Part shown: in pieces, positions 17,855 through 28,125 of the stretch
How the letters are laid out: every line of letters begins with the position of its first letter
Numbering within the stretch: the first letter of the stretch is position 1
From: Clostridia bacterium
GTDB taxonomy: Bacteria; Bacillota_A; Clostridia; Lachnospirales; Cellulosilyticaceae
Direction: 5' to 3'
Assembly: GCA_029239935.1 (NCBI GenBank)
Contig: JARBTY010000003.1
Coordinates: forward strand, 1 to 64,000
Length of the DNA stretch: 64,000 nucleotides
The notes under the pieces: model-generated
Database searches by the model: none
What the model was told of the DNA's origin: nothing
The model's input: only the letters and a program-made list of their open reading frames with translations
Position numbers and translations under genes: made by a program

Positions 17855-19666
17855 CTATTCATCTAATTTAAGTACACTCATAAATGCTTCTTGAGGCACT
17901 TCTACATTACCAACTTGACGCATACGCTTTTTGCCTTCTTTTTGTTTTTCAAGCAGTTTTCTTTTTCTTGAGATATCTCCACCATAACATTTGGCTAAGA
18001 CATCTTTACGCATCGCACTGATGGTCTCTCTTGCTACGACTTTAGAGCCTATTGTTGCCTGAATAGGTATTTCAAAAAGATGTCTCGGGATTTCTTTTTT
18101 TAATTTCTCTGTTATTTTTCTTCCTTTTTCTGCTGATTTACCTTCGTGAACAATCAGAGAAAGTGCATCAACCATTTCTTTATTAACAAGTATATCTAGT
18201 TTAACAAGCTTGGATTGCGCATAACCTTTTAGCTCATAATCAAAGGATGCATAACCTCTTGTTCTTGATTTGAGCGCATCAAAAAAATCGTAAATAATTT
18301 CATTAAGCGGCAGTTCATAAGTCAGGACAGCTCTTGTTGCCTCTAAGTACTCCATCCCTAAATAAGTGCCTCTTCTATCTTGACACAAATCCATAACTGC
18401 TCCAACGTACTCTGACGGAACAATAACTTGTGCTTTTACCATAGGTTCTTCCATATATTTAATCAAAGAAGGATCTGGCAAGTTAGCAGGATTAGAAAGG
18501 TTGATCATCTCTCCATTGGTTTGATGCACTTTATAGATAACATTTGGTGCTGTCGTTACTAGATCCAGGTTGTACTCTCTCTCGAGTCGTTCCTGTATAA
18601 TTTCCATATGCAGAAGCCCTAAGAAGCCGCAACGAAAACCAAAACCTAAAGCAATAGATGTTTCAGGCTCAAACACAAGAGATGCATCATTTAACTGCAA
18701 TTTTTCAAGGCTATCTCTTAAATCTCCATATTTAGCCCCATCTGCTGGATACAAACCACAATAAACCATAGGGTTTACCTTTTTATAACCCGGCAGTGCT
18801 TCTTTTGCTGGATTACGGGCATCTGTAACGGTATCTCCTACACTGGTTTCTTTTACATTTTTAATACTGGCCGTAATATAGCCAACTTCACCAGGCACTA
18901 AAATCTCGCTGGCCCTGAACTGACCCGCCCCAAACGTACCAACTTCTACAACTTCAAATTCTGCTTTAGTTGCTATCATCCGTATCTTCATGCCCTTTTT
19001 AACAACGCCTTCTTTAACTCTCACAAAGATAATAACACCTTTATAGGGGTCATAAAGCGAATCAAAGATAAGTGCTTTAAGAGGTGCCGCTTCATCTCCC
19101 ACAGGGCATGGAACATCTCTGACAATCTTTTCTAAGACGTCTTTAATATTAAGCCCCGTTTTTGCAGATATAAGCGGGGTATCACTTGTATCCAGTCCTA
19201 TAACCTCTTCTATCTGATGTTTAACTGCCTCTGGATTAGCACTTGGCAAATCAATTTTATTGATAACAGGTATAACCTCCAGATCATGATCTAGAGCTAA
19301 ATAAACGTTTGCAAGAGTCTGTGCTTCAATGCCTTGTGCGGCATCCACCACAAGAATAGCTCCTTCACAGGCCGCCAAACTTCTTGAAACCTCATAATTA
19401 AAATCCACATGTCCAGGTGTATCGATGAGATGAAAAATGTATTCTTCACCATCATCTGCATGATAAATAAGTCTTACTGCCTGGGACTTAATCGTAATAC
19501 CTCTTTCCCTTTCGAGATCCATATTATCAAGTACCTGTTCCTGCATCTCTCTTGCAGTAAGTGTACCTGTCATCTGGATAATGCGGTCAGCCAGCGTACT
19601 TTTACCATGATCAATATGTGCAATAATGCAAAAATTTCTAATTCTTTCTTGTATTGAAAGAGACAT
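17855..19666 (-). CDS. lepA: elongation factor 4 (LepA)
   Basis: A 603-residue translational GTPase with the G1 loop [10 protein letters not shown], the DTPGHVDF and NKIDLP motifs, and the LepA-specific C-terminal domain rich in lysine and arginine ([16 protein letters not shown]). It binds the ribosome and affects translocation and assembly. It follows spoIIP at a distance of 86 bases and leads into hemW, the standard order in spore-formers. Confidence 0.96.
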   Translation of the reverse strand: MSLSIQERIRNFCIIAHIDHGKSTLADRIIQMTGTLTAREMQEQVLDNMDLERERGITIKSQAVRLIYHADDGEEYIFHLIDTPGHVDFNYEVSRSLAACEGAILVVDAAQGIEAQTLANVYLALDHDLEVIPVINKIDLPSANPEAVKHQIEEVIGLDTSDTPLISAKTGLNIKDVLEKIVRDVPCPVGDEAAPLKALIFDSLYDPYKGVIIFVRVKEGVVKKGMKIRMIATKAEFEVVEVGTFGAGQFRASEILVPGEVGYITASIKNVKETSVGDTVTDARNPAKEALPGYKKVNPMVYCGLYPADGAKYGDLRDSLEKLQLNDASLVFEPETSIALGFGFRCGFLGLLHMEIIQERLEREYNLDLVTTAPNVIYKVHQTNGEMINLSNPANLPDPSLIKYMEEPMVKAQVIVPSEYVGAVMDLCQDRRGTYLGMEYLEATRAVLTYELPLNEIIYDFFDALKSRTRGYASFDYELKGYAQSKLVKLDILVNKEMVDALSLIVHEGKSAEKGRKITEKLKKEIPRHLFEIPIQATIGSKVVARETISAMRKDVLAKCYGGDISRKRKLLEKQKEGKKRMRQVGNVEVPQEAFMSVLKLDE

Positions 19667-19752
19667 ATTGCCCCTCCTTAGTTTCTTTTGTAGTCTGCTG
19701 ATATATAGTATATCACAATCCTTGCTATTATAGCACAGGCTTTATTTGCGTA

Positions 19753-20946
19753 TCAATCTTTTTCAATGACTTTAGCAATAATATCTGCAATAGGCCGTGC
19801 TGCATTTAAGGCCTCCTCCCCAGTATTAGTTTGTGCGCCTATTTCAATAAGCAGTGATAGAGGCTTCATATGTAAACTATACCTGTACTCTCTAAAAAAG
19901 ATTTTTCTCATGAGTCCAGGATAATATTCATAAGCTTTTTCTTGGGCCTGCAATGAAAAAGCTAAATTATCATTGAGATAGGGATTTTTAAGTTCTTCTT
20001 TTTGAACCAGTTCACCGTCAACATTTCTGTTCATGCAAAGTCCATTGACAAACATAACCTTAGCCGTTTCTTTGTTATTCAATGTGGTAACTAATTTGAC
20101 ATTTTCAGGAACGCCATCTCTATGAATGTCAATACATATTTCGATAGAAGGGTTCTCTTCTAATATCTTAGGAATACTTTTTTCCATAATTTCATAAGCA
20201 CCCGTTACATTCAATGTATCATCCTTGTAGAATTCCTTATCAACATGTAAAGTTTCTATCCCGTATTCATTCTCAAATATTTGTTTGAGCCTATCCCCTA
20301 CATCCACGACTGTTGTCCCATCTGTATAAGCTTCGCGGGCATGGGTATGAAAAATTAAAATTTTAGGACCATCTGCTTTGTTATTGATACGGAGTCCTGT
20401 TGTCATGAGCTTATAGAAATCCCATCTTTTTAGAAAGTCCGTATTAATTTCTAAAGCGGCATCACCGCTAATAAAATTCTTCAAAATATAATATGAATCT
20501 TTATAATTATCAAGACTGATATCCATTTTTTTATCGTCAGGGCTATTAGGAGTATAAAAAGAGGGTTCTGTATAGCTGAAGCTTTGATCGTTATCAGGGC
20601 TTTCAAAATAACCCGGAATATCTTGCAGATTCCCCTCAGTATTATAAGGATATTCTTTTAGATAGGGCATTGTTTGGGTGATAAAAGTTATAGGCTCTCC
20701 AATCATAACCTGTGTCAGGTGGTAAAAATAATCTTTTATAAAAAGCTTATCATTTATTGTATCGTTAAACCGCGGCAAAACGCTATTAATCATTACTTCC
20801 GCTTCTGTTACATTATAGCGCACAGCCATATCGGTCAAAGCGTTTGCCACCGACATCCAAATGAACCCATATAAAATTATTTTTTTTATATGTTCACTTT
20901 GAATTAGCCCTTTTAGACTAATACATAAATAGTAAATGTTTTTCAC
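19753..20946 (-). CDS. spoIIP: stage II sporulation protein P
   Basis: The 397-residue protein has one N-terminal membrane segment (about 20-40), an extracytoplasmic linker and an amidase/endopeptidase domain with the zinc-type motif IFHTHAREAY and IDIHRD, then a glutamate near LLIEIG. SpoIIP works with SpoIID and SpoIIM to remove septal peptidoglycan during engulfment. Start is GTG at 20946 with GAGGAGGAG upstream. It lies between gpr and lepA as in Bacillus. A CATAATTG near 20980 could be a poor sigma-E -10. Confidence 0.93.
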   Translation of the reverse strand: MKNIYYLCISLKGLIQSEHIKKIILYGFIWMSVANALTDMAVRYNVTEAEVMINSVLPRFNDTINDKLFIKDYFYHLTQVMIGEPITFITQTMPYLKEYPYNTEGNLQDIPGYFESPDNDQSFSYTEPSFYTPNSPDDKKMDISLDNYKDSYYILKNFISGDAALEINTDFLKRWDFYKLMTTGLRINNKADGPKILIFHTHAREAYTDGTTVVDVGDRLKQIFENEYGIETLHVDKEFYKDDTLNVTGAYEIMEKSIPKILEENPSIEICIDIHRDGVPENVKLVTTLNNKETAKVMFVNGLCMNRNVDGELVQKEELKNPYLNDNLAFSLQAQEKAYEYYPGLMRKIFFREYRYSLHMKPLSLLIEIGAQTNTGEEALNAARPIADIIAKVIEKD

Positions 20947-21006
20947 GATACTCCTCCTCTCAATTATGCTCTCTAATAGTTTATAGACTTGTCTTTATTT
21001 TTATGA

Positions 21007-22023
21007 CTAATACGTATATTTATTGATATCATCAATAGTAATACCTGGGTGAACAGCTATATTAATCGCATTAGCAATAATATTTGTCAGATACTCTATG
21101 ACTTCATCAATCTCCTTGGGTGTTACAAATAAATCACCTATTTCAGGTAGAAGTGTTTCCCTGATAAGCTGATATTTTTCTTGTTCACTTAATTCTTTGA
21201 GCATATCGTACAACGGTGAGTGTTCTGCCTGTTTGAGCATATTCTCAATCAGCTGGCTGAATGCATCAGATACTAAAGTGGCCGTATCAACTACAGTCGG
21301 AACACCTATAGCTATGACAGGACAGCCCAGTGTATCCTTATTGATCTGTTTTCGGGGGTTTCCTACACCTGCCCCTGGTGAAATACCCGTATTGGTAATC
21401 TGAATGGTTGAATTAATTCTAGAAGCACTGCGTGCAGCTAGGGCATCAATAGCAATAATACAGTCTGGTTTAACTTTTTCGGCTACGCCGCTGATAATCT
21501 CAGCAGTTTCTATACCTGTCAGCCCCATAACTCCTGGCGCTAAACTACTTAGATAACATACAGATTCGTCAATTGCTTCTGGTGTCTTTCTGTTGATATG
21601 TCTTGTTACAAGTACTCTGCCAGCTACCTTTGGACCTAACGTATCCGGTGTAGCAAATCTATTGCCTAGTCCAATCACAAGGACTTCCAAAGATTTTTTT
21701 TCTTTTTGTGGGAGCACCGAGGTAATAGCTTTTGCAAGAAGGCCAATGACCTCCTTATGCGTATCAGGGTCATTCTCCTTGATTTGTCTGCACTCAATCG
21801 TAATATACTGCCCCTGAGGTTTTCCCATACTTTCTTCACCCGTTTGGTCTTTAATATCTACGTGTGTAAGCATAATCTTATGCTCTTTTATCGTTTGTGT
21901 ACTTACCTGTACACCGGGTATTTCATAGTCATCATCACGGTTTAATTTCAGTGTATTACTTATTTCAATCGCTAAATCTGTCCTTGGAAACCAATTGTTA
22001 GACGCCTTATTATGATCCATCAA
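21007..22023 (-). CDS. gpr: germination protease GPR
   Basis: The 338-residue protein has the GPR signature: an N-terminal pro-region ending near TDLAIE, the motif GLGNRFATPDTLGP, and IAIDALAARS. GPR is made in the forespore as a zymogen and degrades small acid-soluble spore proteins on germination. A sigma-F-like promoter lies upstream (22074-22102) and AAGGAG precedes the ATG. It is divergent from rpsT, the typical Firmicutes arrangement. Confidence 0.95.
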   Translation of the reverse strand: MMDHNKASNNWFPRTDLAIEISNTLKLNRDDDYEIPGVQVSTQTIKEHKIMLTHVDIKDQTGEESMGKPQGQYITIECRQIKENDPDTHKEVIGLLAKAITSVLPQKEKKSLEVLVIGLGNRFATPDTLGPKVAGRVLVTRHINRKTPEAIDESVCYLSSLAPGVMGLTGIETAEIISGVAEKVKPDCIIAIDALAARSASRINSTIQITNTGISPGAGVGNPRKQINKDTLGCPVIAIGVPTVVDTATLVSDAFSQLIENMLKQAEHSPLYDMLKELSEQEKYQLIRETLLPEIGDLFVTPKEIDEVIEYLTNIIANAINIAVHPGITIDDINKYTY

Positions 22024-22073
22024 ATCACTCCTTAAAATTTTTATATCACGCTTTTACAAACTACATCCTACGT

Positions 22074-22102
22074 ATCTTTACCATTATTTTTTATTGATAT
22101 AC
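22074..22102 (-). promoter_or_regulatory. sigma-F-type promoter of gpr
   Basis: On the minus strand GTATA (22098-22102) is followed after 15 bases by GGTAAAGAT (22074-22082), which fits the sigma-F pattern GYATA ... GGNNANNHT. gpr is a known forespore gene in Bacillus. The -35 element is only two bases from the -35 of the opposing rpsT promoter. Confidence 0.6.
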
Positions 22103-22103
22103 A

Positions 22104-22132
22104 TTGACTTAATACGATTATTCAGCTATAAT
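22104..22132 (+). promoter_or_regulatory. sigma-A promoter of rpsT
   Basis: TTGACT (22104-22109), 17 bases, perfect TATAAT (22127-22132). The untranslated leader to the rpsT ATG is about 60 bases. Confidence 0.88.
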
Positions 22133-22200
22133 GAACTTGTTTATAACCGTTCATAATTCCCCTAACCGTGTCCATAGAATATGAATGGAGGTGCCATACC

Positions 22201-22464
22201 ATGGCAAATATTAAATCAGCAAAGAAACGTATTAAAGTTATTGCAACAAAAACTGCTCGTAATCGTTCAGTTCGTTCAGCAGTTAAAACTCAAATTAAAA
22301 AAGTAGGATTAGCTGTAGACACTAAAGATTTACAAGCTGCACAAAGTGCTTTAGTTGTTGCAGTAAAAGCTATTGATAAAGCTACTGCAAAAGGTGTATA
22401 CCATAAAAAAACGGCTGCACGCAAAAAGTCTACACTTGCTACTTTAGTTAATTCAATTGCTTAA
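22201..22464 (+). CDS. rpsT: 30S ribosomal protein S20
   Basis: The 87-residue, strongly basic protein starts MANIKSAKKRI, the S20 signature, and binds 16S rRNA early in 30S assembly. An in-frame start 11 codons earlier is possible, but GGAGG upstream of the ATG at 22201 and the family N-terminus fix the start. It is monocistronic, with a sigma-A promoter and a strong terminator, convergent with holA. Confidence 0.97.
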   Translation: MANIKSAKKRIKVIATKTARNRSVRSAVKTQIKKVGLAVDTKDLQAAQSALVVAVKAIDKATAKGVYHKKTAARKKSTLATLVNSIA

Positions 22465-22483
22465 TTATTAAATGAGATAAAAT

Positions 22484-22508
22484 AAAAAGACCCTTTTAGG
22501 GTCTTTTT
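22484..22508. terminator. bidirectional terminator between rpsT and holA
   Basis: A perfect 10-bp stem (22484-22493 with 22499-22508), loop TTTTA, with A5/T5 arms giving U-tracts on both strands. Confidence 0.9.
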
Positions 22509-22515
22509 GTTTTAC

Positions 22516-23487
22516 TTAATTTAAACACTGCATAATTAATATTTCTACTCTCTTTACACTTTCCATCTTCCCTGTTTTTATATCCTTATCCGTTTCAAGA
22601 CATAATGCTAATATTTCTTCCAGTTGTTTAAAAGTATATAAACTCACCTGTTCTGTCATCTCTTTTAGTGCAAAATAAGGTAGTTTCATTTTAGAAGCAA
22701 TTTCTTTAGAAGGCATCCTGGTCTTCAGTAGATATTTTAATTGAAGCATCATCCTATATTGTCTAGCAATTAATACCAATATCCCTATAGGTGATTCCTT
22801 CCCTTGAATGAGCGTATGATAAATTTGAAAGGCCTCATCGGCCTTACGATTAGCAATCCTCTTTACCAATTCAAAAATTCTTTTTTCAAGTGAAAAAACA
22901 CATACCTTGTCAATATCTTCTTTTGTAACGGCCTTACGGTCAGTATAAGCTATGAGTTTATCAAATTCTGCCCTGATATAGACTATATTCTCTGGCATGT
23001 TTCTCAAAAAATATCTAAGCGTAGGGGCATCGATCTTTAGCTGATTCAGCTGTACCTGTTCTTCTAACATCCCATAAACCTTATCTTCCCCTGGATAATC
23101 AAATGTTATCACTGTATGTTTTGTATGGATAGCTTTATAAAGCTTACTTCTTTTATCTACTTCCTGCTCATCAATAACAAGAACAAGATACTCTGGTATA
23201 TTTTTAATGAACTCCTCAAATTTCTCTGTTTCTTCTTTTTTCCCAGTTTTAAAAAAACCACTATTTTTTATATAAATCATTTTTTTATCTGAAAAAAATG
23301 GTAGTGTTTCTGCAATATCTGCCAATTTAGCTACTGTAATATCCTTATCTTCAGCTTCAAAATAATTCATCATTTCATCAGCAGATGTTAAGGTTTTATG
23401 TTTTATTTCTGTAAACCATTTATTTTTTGACCAAGTATCTTCACCTATCAGCAGATAACATTTGTCATCTTCCTTTGTTTTCATCAT
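22516..23487 (-). CDS. holA: DNA polymerase III subunit delta
   Basis: The 323-residue protein has the delta-subunit layout: N-terminal AAA-like domain without a functional Walker A, lid, and helical C-terminal collar domain (around FELVKRIANRKADEAF). It opens the sliding clamp as part of the clamp loader. It overlaps the comEC stop by 4 bases, and the comEC-holA-rpsT cluster is conserved in Firmicutes. Two adjacent ATGs follow AAAGGGGG; either could start it. Confidence 0.92.
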   Translation of the reverse strand: MMKTKEDDKCYLLIGEDTWSKNKWFTEIKHKTLTSADEMMNYFEAEDKDITVAKLADIAETLPFFSDKKMIYIKNSGFFKTGKKEETEKFEEFIKNIPEYLVLVIDEQEVDKRSKLYKAIHTKHTVITFDYPGEDKVYGMLEEQVQLNQLKIDAPTLRYFLRNMPENIVYIRAEFDKLIAYTDRKAVTKEDIDKVCVFSLEKRIFELVKRIANRKADEAFQIYHTLIQGKESPIGILVLIARQYRMMLQLKYLLKTRMPSKEIASKMKLPYFALKEMTEQVSLYTFKQLEEILALCLETDKDIKTGKMESVKRVEILIMQCLN

Positions 23488-25772
23488 ACATCCCCCTTTA
23501 TCTGTGTCTGTAAAACGACTTTTTTACCATCTGTTCTAATCAATATGGCCCCTTGTAAATCCGTCCTCAATACATTGATTGGGTATCTAGAAAGTGTTTC
23601 TAAAGTTTTTGGATGGGGATGTCCATATCTATTACTTATACCACAACTTATAATAGCATACTGAGGCTTCATTTTCAAAAGTGCCCCCGCATCTGTTGAA
23701 GTATAGGAACCATGATGGCTTACTTTCCAAACATCTATTGTATTTAAGCTTTGAGCTATCTGCTGCTCTTTTAATTTGCTTACATCCCCTGCAAATACTG
23801 CTGAAAAGGTGCCGTATTGTATTAGACAGCTTAAAGAATTATCATTGGCATTATCAAGTGTAGCCTTTACTTGAGGTGTTAAATAAGTTATTTCTATACC
23901 GCCTAGAGTCATTGCATCCCTATAGCCCACTTGATAAAGAGTGACCTTTTTATCTGCACATTTATTAATGAGCTGTGTCATCAGTTTCGACTGATCTGAT
24001 TGAGATACAAACATATTTTTAATCGTTATATCGCTATCTAATAATTCGAGGATACCCCCTATATGGTCTGCGTCTGAATGAGATAAAATAACTGCCTCGA
24101 CTTCCTTTTTACCCCGGTATTTTATATACCTTTCCAATACCTGTCCTTTTCCAAAATTGCCCCCATCTATTATAACGATTTGATTTTGAGCTGTCGCCAT
24201 AACTATACCGTCACCTTGCCCGACATAAAGATAGGTAATAGCAACTGCAGGCGGTACTGCTAAAGCACTAAGACTATTTACACTTATGGCTGTTAGTACC
24301 ATATAAAGAATAGTTTCTTTTTTAATATAGCCTATTATTCCTAAAAAAACTATACCTAAAAAGCTTCCGTAAATAATGAGATTAACCAGATTTGGTTTGC
24401 CTGTACAATAAGTCCCCAACGGCATCGCTAGCATTTTTTCTCCTGTAAATGCAACAGCATCTAACAATAAAATAATTATCTTTCCAAGGATAATCCCTGC
24501 ATTAAGATGGAAAGCACTGATAATTAAAGTGATCCAGCCTCCTATGATAATAATAGAAAACAATGGAATAAATATAATGTTTAAAACACTGCATAATAAA
24601 GGCACTTCATAAAAATGGATTGCTAAAATAGGATAGGTTCCCAAAGTAACACATATCCATGGAATGAGTAGCCGTATAAGCTTCCCATATTTCTTGTTCA
24701 TGTAATCCTCTGTTATTTCTATAATCTTCGGTGCTAAGCTCAGGCTTGCCACAGCTCCAAAGGATAGCTGAAACCCTACTTGCTGAAGCTGAAAAGGATT
24801 GATGAACAAAATAAGCCATGCAGCCATTGCTAAACTACTCAACAGATCCTCTTCTTCACGGACACACCGCGCAGCCATCATAAGGGTAGCCATACTACAG
24901 GCTCTGACTGTTGATGTACTGAGACCAGTTAAAACAGCATAAGCCCAGATAAGAAGACCAGCGCCTATATATCTTGGAATATAGGGTACTCCCATATAAC
25001 TTAACGCCATGTAAACAATTCCCATAAAAAGCGCAATATGAAAACCTGATATAGATAAAACATGTCCTATACCCGTTTTAGAATAAATCTGTTGAAGTTC
25101 TTCAGGGATTTTATCATCATTACCTATTAATAGTGTCTGCATGATGCCCTTATCCTGATTTTGAAATACTTTTTCGAGTTGTTGTTCTATTAGAGAAGTG
25201 ATCTGCCATTTATGAAGAGTGGATATTTTAGTAACCTCATACCTTTGTGTCTTAACTATTGCAACAGTATTTTGACTCATTAAGTATTTTTCATAATCCA
25301 TATCACTAGGATTCATTTTAAGAGGGATCGGCAGTGTCTTTCCCCAAATTTTAAGTTTATCATATTGTTGGACACTCTTTTGTGCCGAAATATAGACACG
25401 GACCTTTGACCGAATGCTTCTCTTCCACTCTTTATCTTGGAGTGTTATATGCTGAAGTATTATCGTGTCACCATACGCTCCTTGAATAATCTCTTGGACA
25501 GTTCCCTCGAGTGTAATAGTCTTATTTTCAATAAAATATTTCTTTTCCTGTACAGTAGGATGCCCCAATGTAATGAATAGACCTAATACAAGCATCCCAA
25601 TAGAAATAGAGAGGTACTTATAGCCATACCAATAATTACCTGCCACTGCTCCCACTACAATAATAATAAAAAAAGGGAAGAAATGCGCTTGATTTAAGTG
25701 CATTTCTCCCCCTAATATACCGATGATAAACCACATAATGATTTGAACTGCCGGTCTTTTTATTTTATTCAA
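23484..25772 (-). CDS. comEC: ComEC/Rec2 competence DNA channel
   Basis: A large polytopic membrane protein (762 residues): an extracytoplasmic OB-fold-like domain near residues 60-180, the Competence domain with multiple helices, and a C-terminal metallo-beta-lactamase domain with HSDADHIGG and VSHHGS. It forms the inner-membrane channel for single-stranded DNA in transformation. I chose the TTG at 25772 (AAGGAA eight bases before) over a GTG at 25802, reducing the overlap with the upstream gene to 8 bases. comEA is about 3 kb upstream, past the two-component genes. Confidence 0.92.
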   Translation of the reverse strand: MNKIKRPAVQIIMWFIIGILGGEMHLNQAHFFPFFIIIVVGAVAGNYWYGYKYLSISIGMLVLGLFITLGHPTVQEKKYFIENKTITLEGTVQEIIQGAYGDTIILQHITLQDKEWKRSIRSKVRVYISAQKSVQQYDKLKIWGKTLPIPLKMNPSDMDYEKYLMSQNTVAIVKTQRYEVTKISTLHKWQITSLIEQQLEKVFQNQDKGIMQTLLIGNDDKIPEELQQIYSKTGIGHVLSISGFHIALFMGIVYMALSYMGVPYIPRYIGAGLLIWAYAVLTGLSTSTVRACSMATLMMAARCVREEEDLLSSLAMAAWLILFINPFQLQQVGFQLSFGAVASLSLAPKIIEITEDYMNKKYGKLIRLLIPWICVTLGTYPILAIHFYEVPLLCSVLNIIFIPLFSIIIIGGWITLIISAFHLNAGIILGKIIILLLDAVAFTGEKMLAMPLGTYCTGKPNLVNLIIYGSFLGIVFLGIIGYIKKETILYMVLTAISVNSLSALAVPPAVAITYLYVGQGDGIVMATAQNQIVIIDGGNFGKGQVLERYIKYRGKKEVEAVILSHSDADHIGGILELLDSDITIKNMFVSQSDQSKLMTQLINKCADKKVTLYQVGYRDAMTLGGIEITYLTPQVKATLDNANDNSLSCLIQYGTFSAVFAGDVSKLKEQQIAQSLNTIDVWKVSHHGSYTSTDAGALLKMKPQYAIISCGISNRYGHPHPKTLETLSRYPINVLRTDLQGAILIRTDGKKVVLQTQIKGDV

Positions 25773-26691
25773 TAATAGATTCCTTTCTTTCAAAAAACTC
25801 ACTTAAATCGATATCTTTACTAAACTCTATCTCTTTTTTTCCATCTATTAAAAAGGCAACTTTTTGCACTTTAGATACTTCTGTAAGTGAATTAACAATA
25901 GAATAAATCATAAGCATTTTGCTCTCAGGTGTCGTGAAATGCTTGGATTTGACATCAAACGACAAATCCACTTGGCACACCCCTTCTTTCGTGTTAACAT
26001 CATTAACAGTGGTTTCTTTGGGGATAGTTGCTAAAAGCCCTTCAGCTTGAGGCCCCTTAATCAGTTCATCAATAATATACTTTTCAAGTGCTATACTGCT
26101 ATTAACTTGGATGTCTCTTTGCTCTTTAACGAGACCTTTATTATCCGCCCCTGCAAAATAGAGCGTAACCGTTTGAATGGTTGTTGGCGGATTAGGACTC
26201 AAGACACTGATAAGGATATCTTTACGTTCAATAGGACCTATTGGTTCACTGCTTATATTGGTAAGAGGTACATCCTCTATGAAAAACTCTACACCTTCTA
26301 TAAAATTCAACTCTGTCAATGAATAGACTAAAGATGCTCTTATACCGATTTGCTCCTGAGGGTTTAACGCTGTGTACTCATTGTCAAACAGTACATAGGC
26401 AAGCCGTTCATTGAGATTTACTTCCTGAATATGCATATTATTATTCATTTGTATTGTTGAAGATTGGGAACCTTTACTCAAAGCATTAATAACAAACTGA
26501 ACCTTTTCACGGTCCGTTGTAACTTGTGTGAAGTCAACTGGAACATTTTCAGCAAGTAAACTGCCCTTAGCAGCATCACAGAAATAAACTCTCATGCTAT
26601 CTTTTGATCCTATCTTTTTGTTGCACCCCACGAGTAGGACCGGTATAAGCAGTAGGACTAAAAATAATCTCATGGTATAACTAGCTTTCAT
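25765..26691 (-). CDS. GerMN-domain lipoprotein
   Basis: The 308-residue protein has a signal peptide ending in the lipobox LLVGC, followed by two GerMN domains (about 35-160 and 180-295). GerMN proteins are surface lipoproteins; Bacillus GerM acts in sporulation and germination. Start chosen at the ATG 26691 with AAGGGGG upstream. It follows the histidine kinase immediately and overlaps comEC, so it may be an extracytoplasmic partner of the kinase or an independent envelope factor. Its precise role is unknown. Confidence 0.85.
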   Translation of the reverse strand: MKASYTMRLFLVLLLIPVLLVGCNKKIGSKDSMRVYFCDAAKGSLLAENVPVDFTQVTTDREKVQFVINALSKGSQSSTIQMNNNMHIQEVNLNERLAYVLFDNEYTALNPQEQIGIRASLVYSLTELNFIEGVEFFIEDVPLTNISSEPIGPIERKDILISVLSPNPPTTIQTVTLYFAGADNKGLVKEQRDIQVNSSIALEKYIIDELIKGPQAEGLLATIPKETTVNDVNTKEGVCQVDLSFDVKSKHFTTPESKMLMIYSIVNSLTEVSKVQKVAFLIDGKKEIEFSKDIDLSEFFERKESIIE

Positions 26692-28094
26692 CTTACCGCC
26701 CCCTTCCAAGCATGGCGTAGTGGTACTTGCACAATAAATATAGAACCTTCTCCTTCTTCACTCTCTACTTGAATGGAGCCATTATGCATAACAACTGTTT
26801 TATAGGTGATAGCCAGTCCAAGACCTGTTCCTCCAGTTTCACGATTCCGAGTTTTATCCGTTCTGTAAAACCTTTCAAATATTTTGGATTGTTCTTTTTT
26901 GGAGATACCTATTCCTGTATCTTGAATCGTTATGAAAGCATCTTGTACATCATTTTGCACAATGACTTTAACTTCACCACCATTAGGCGTGTATTTAATA
27001 GCATTTTCAATAAGATTGGACAATGCTAATGTAAACTTAACCTCATCTATTTCAGCGGTAATATCCTTATGACTTTCATAAATTAATTTAATTTCTTTTT
27101 TCTTAGCAAGAGGAACTAATCTCTTTAAAATATTTTGAGTCATCTCCGTTAAGTCTACATTTGTGATGTTCATAGGAATTTCTCTTTGATCCAACCTTAC
27201 AAGAGTCAATAAATCCGAAATAATATTATTAAGCCTATCTACTTCTGAATTAATATCTTGAAAAAACTCCTGATACATTTCAACAGGCACATTTTCTTCA
27301 AAAATAAGCGATTCAGTAAGTACTTTGATAGATGAGAGCGGTGTTTTTAGCTCGTGAGATACATTGGATACAAACTCTTGTCTAGACTGCTCTACTCTTT
27401 GGAGCTGTTCTGCCATATGATTAAAGGCATTTCCAAGCTCAGCAATTTCATCTTTACCCACCACATCAACTTTTTGGTCAAGCTGTCCTGTTGTAATCCT
27501 TTGAACAAATTTCATAAGTGCTTTTAGCGGTTTGGTAATAAAAGAAGAGGTAATAAAACTAATGAGGCCCGTAAATAAACTAGCCACCAATGAAAGTAAA
27601 TAAACTTGACTTTTCATTTTATCAAGGGAGATATAAATATCTTCAATATTAGCTGATAAAATGACAGCTCCTAGTACTTTATTTTTATCATTCTTATCTA
27701 CTACCGATACGGCTGCTGTCATAATTGGCTCATCGGGAGCCTTTGCAGCTTGATCCTTTTTACTAAGGGCTGAAAACACTTGACTATTCATAACCGTTTT
27801 ATTAAGTACTGTCCCACTGGAATCGGCCACTACAAAACCTAATTTATCTACAACAACAATTCTGCAGTTTAAATCTTTTTCATTGCTTCGACTTTTAACA
27901 AGTGACATAAATAAGTTGTAGTTACTGGCATCTTGCAAATAATTGGCTTCTTTTATTTGAACAGCAACACCATTGGCTTTACTGAGCCAGTCAAACTCAC
28001 TTTTTCTTATAAAATGAGTCTCCATACTTCCTAGGAGCAACTTAGAAAAAATAGTAAGCGGCAGATAACTTACAATAAAAAACAGTATAAACAA
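26688..28094 (-). CDS. sensor histidine kinase with HAMP domain
   Basis: At least 468 residues: N-terminal membrane helix, an extracytoplasmic sensor region (about 25-165), second helix, HAMP, HisKA with the phospho-acceptor in SHELKTPLSS, and a HATPase with NLIENAIKYTPNGG, DTGIGI and GGTGLGLAI. It phosphorylates the regulator encoded just upstream. The start is uncertain: the TTG at 28094 has no good binding site and begins inside the membrane helix, whereas an in-frame ATT at 28130, overlapping the regulator's stop, would add twelve residues with several arginines before the helix. Confidence 0.9.
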   Translation of the reverse strand: MFILFFIVSYLPLTIFSKLLLGSMETHFIRKSEFDWLSKANGVAVQIKEANYLQDASNYNLFMSLVKSRSNEKDLNCRIVVVDKLGFVVADSSGTVLNKTVMNSQVFSALSKKDQAAKAPDEPIMTAAVSVVDKNDKNKVLGAVILSANIEDIYISLDKMKSQVYLLSLVASLFTGLISFITSSFITKPLKALMKFVQRITTGQLDQKVDVVGKDEIAELGNAFNHMAEQLQRVEQSRQEFVSNVSHELKTPLSSIKVLTESLIFEENVPVEMYQEFFQDINSEVDRLNNIISDLLTLVRLDQREIPMNITNVDLTEMTQNILKRLVPLAKKKEIKLIYESHKDITAEIDEVKFTLALSNLIENAIKYTPNGGEVKVIVQNDVQDAFITIQDTGIGISKKEQSKIFERFYRTDKTRNRETGGTGLGLAITYKTVVMHNGSIQVESEEGEGSIFIVQVPLRHAWKGAVR

Positions 28095-28125
28095 ACGCCA
28101 TCTTAGACTTTGAAACCACCGGGTT

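Noticed and set aside
20960..21000. Sigma-E promoter before spoIIP
   Set aside because: CATAATTG with an ATA about 13 bases upstream is only a half match; expected biologically but not supported enough to list.
22133..22200. Autoregulatory S20 leader structure before rpsT
   Set aside because: Short complementary pieces exist (around CCGTTCAT and ATGAATGG) but no convincing conserved fold could be recognised by eye.
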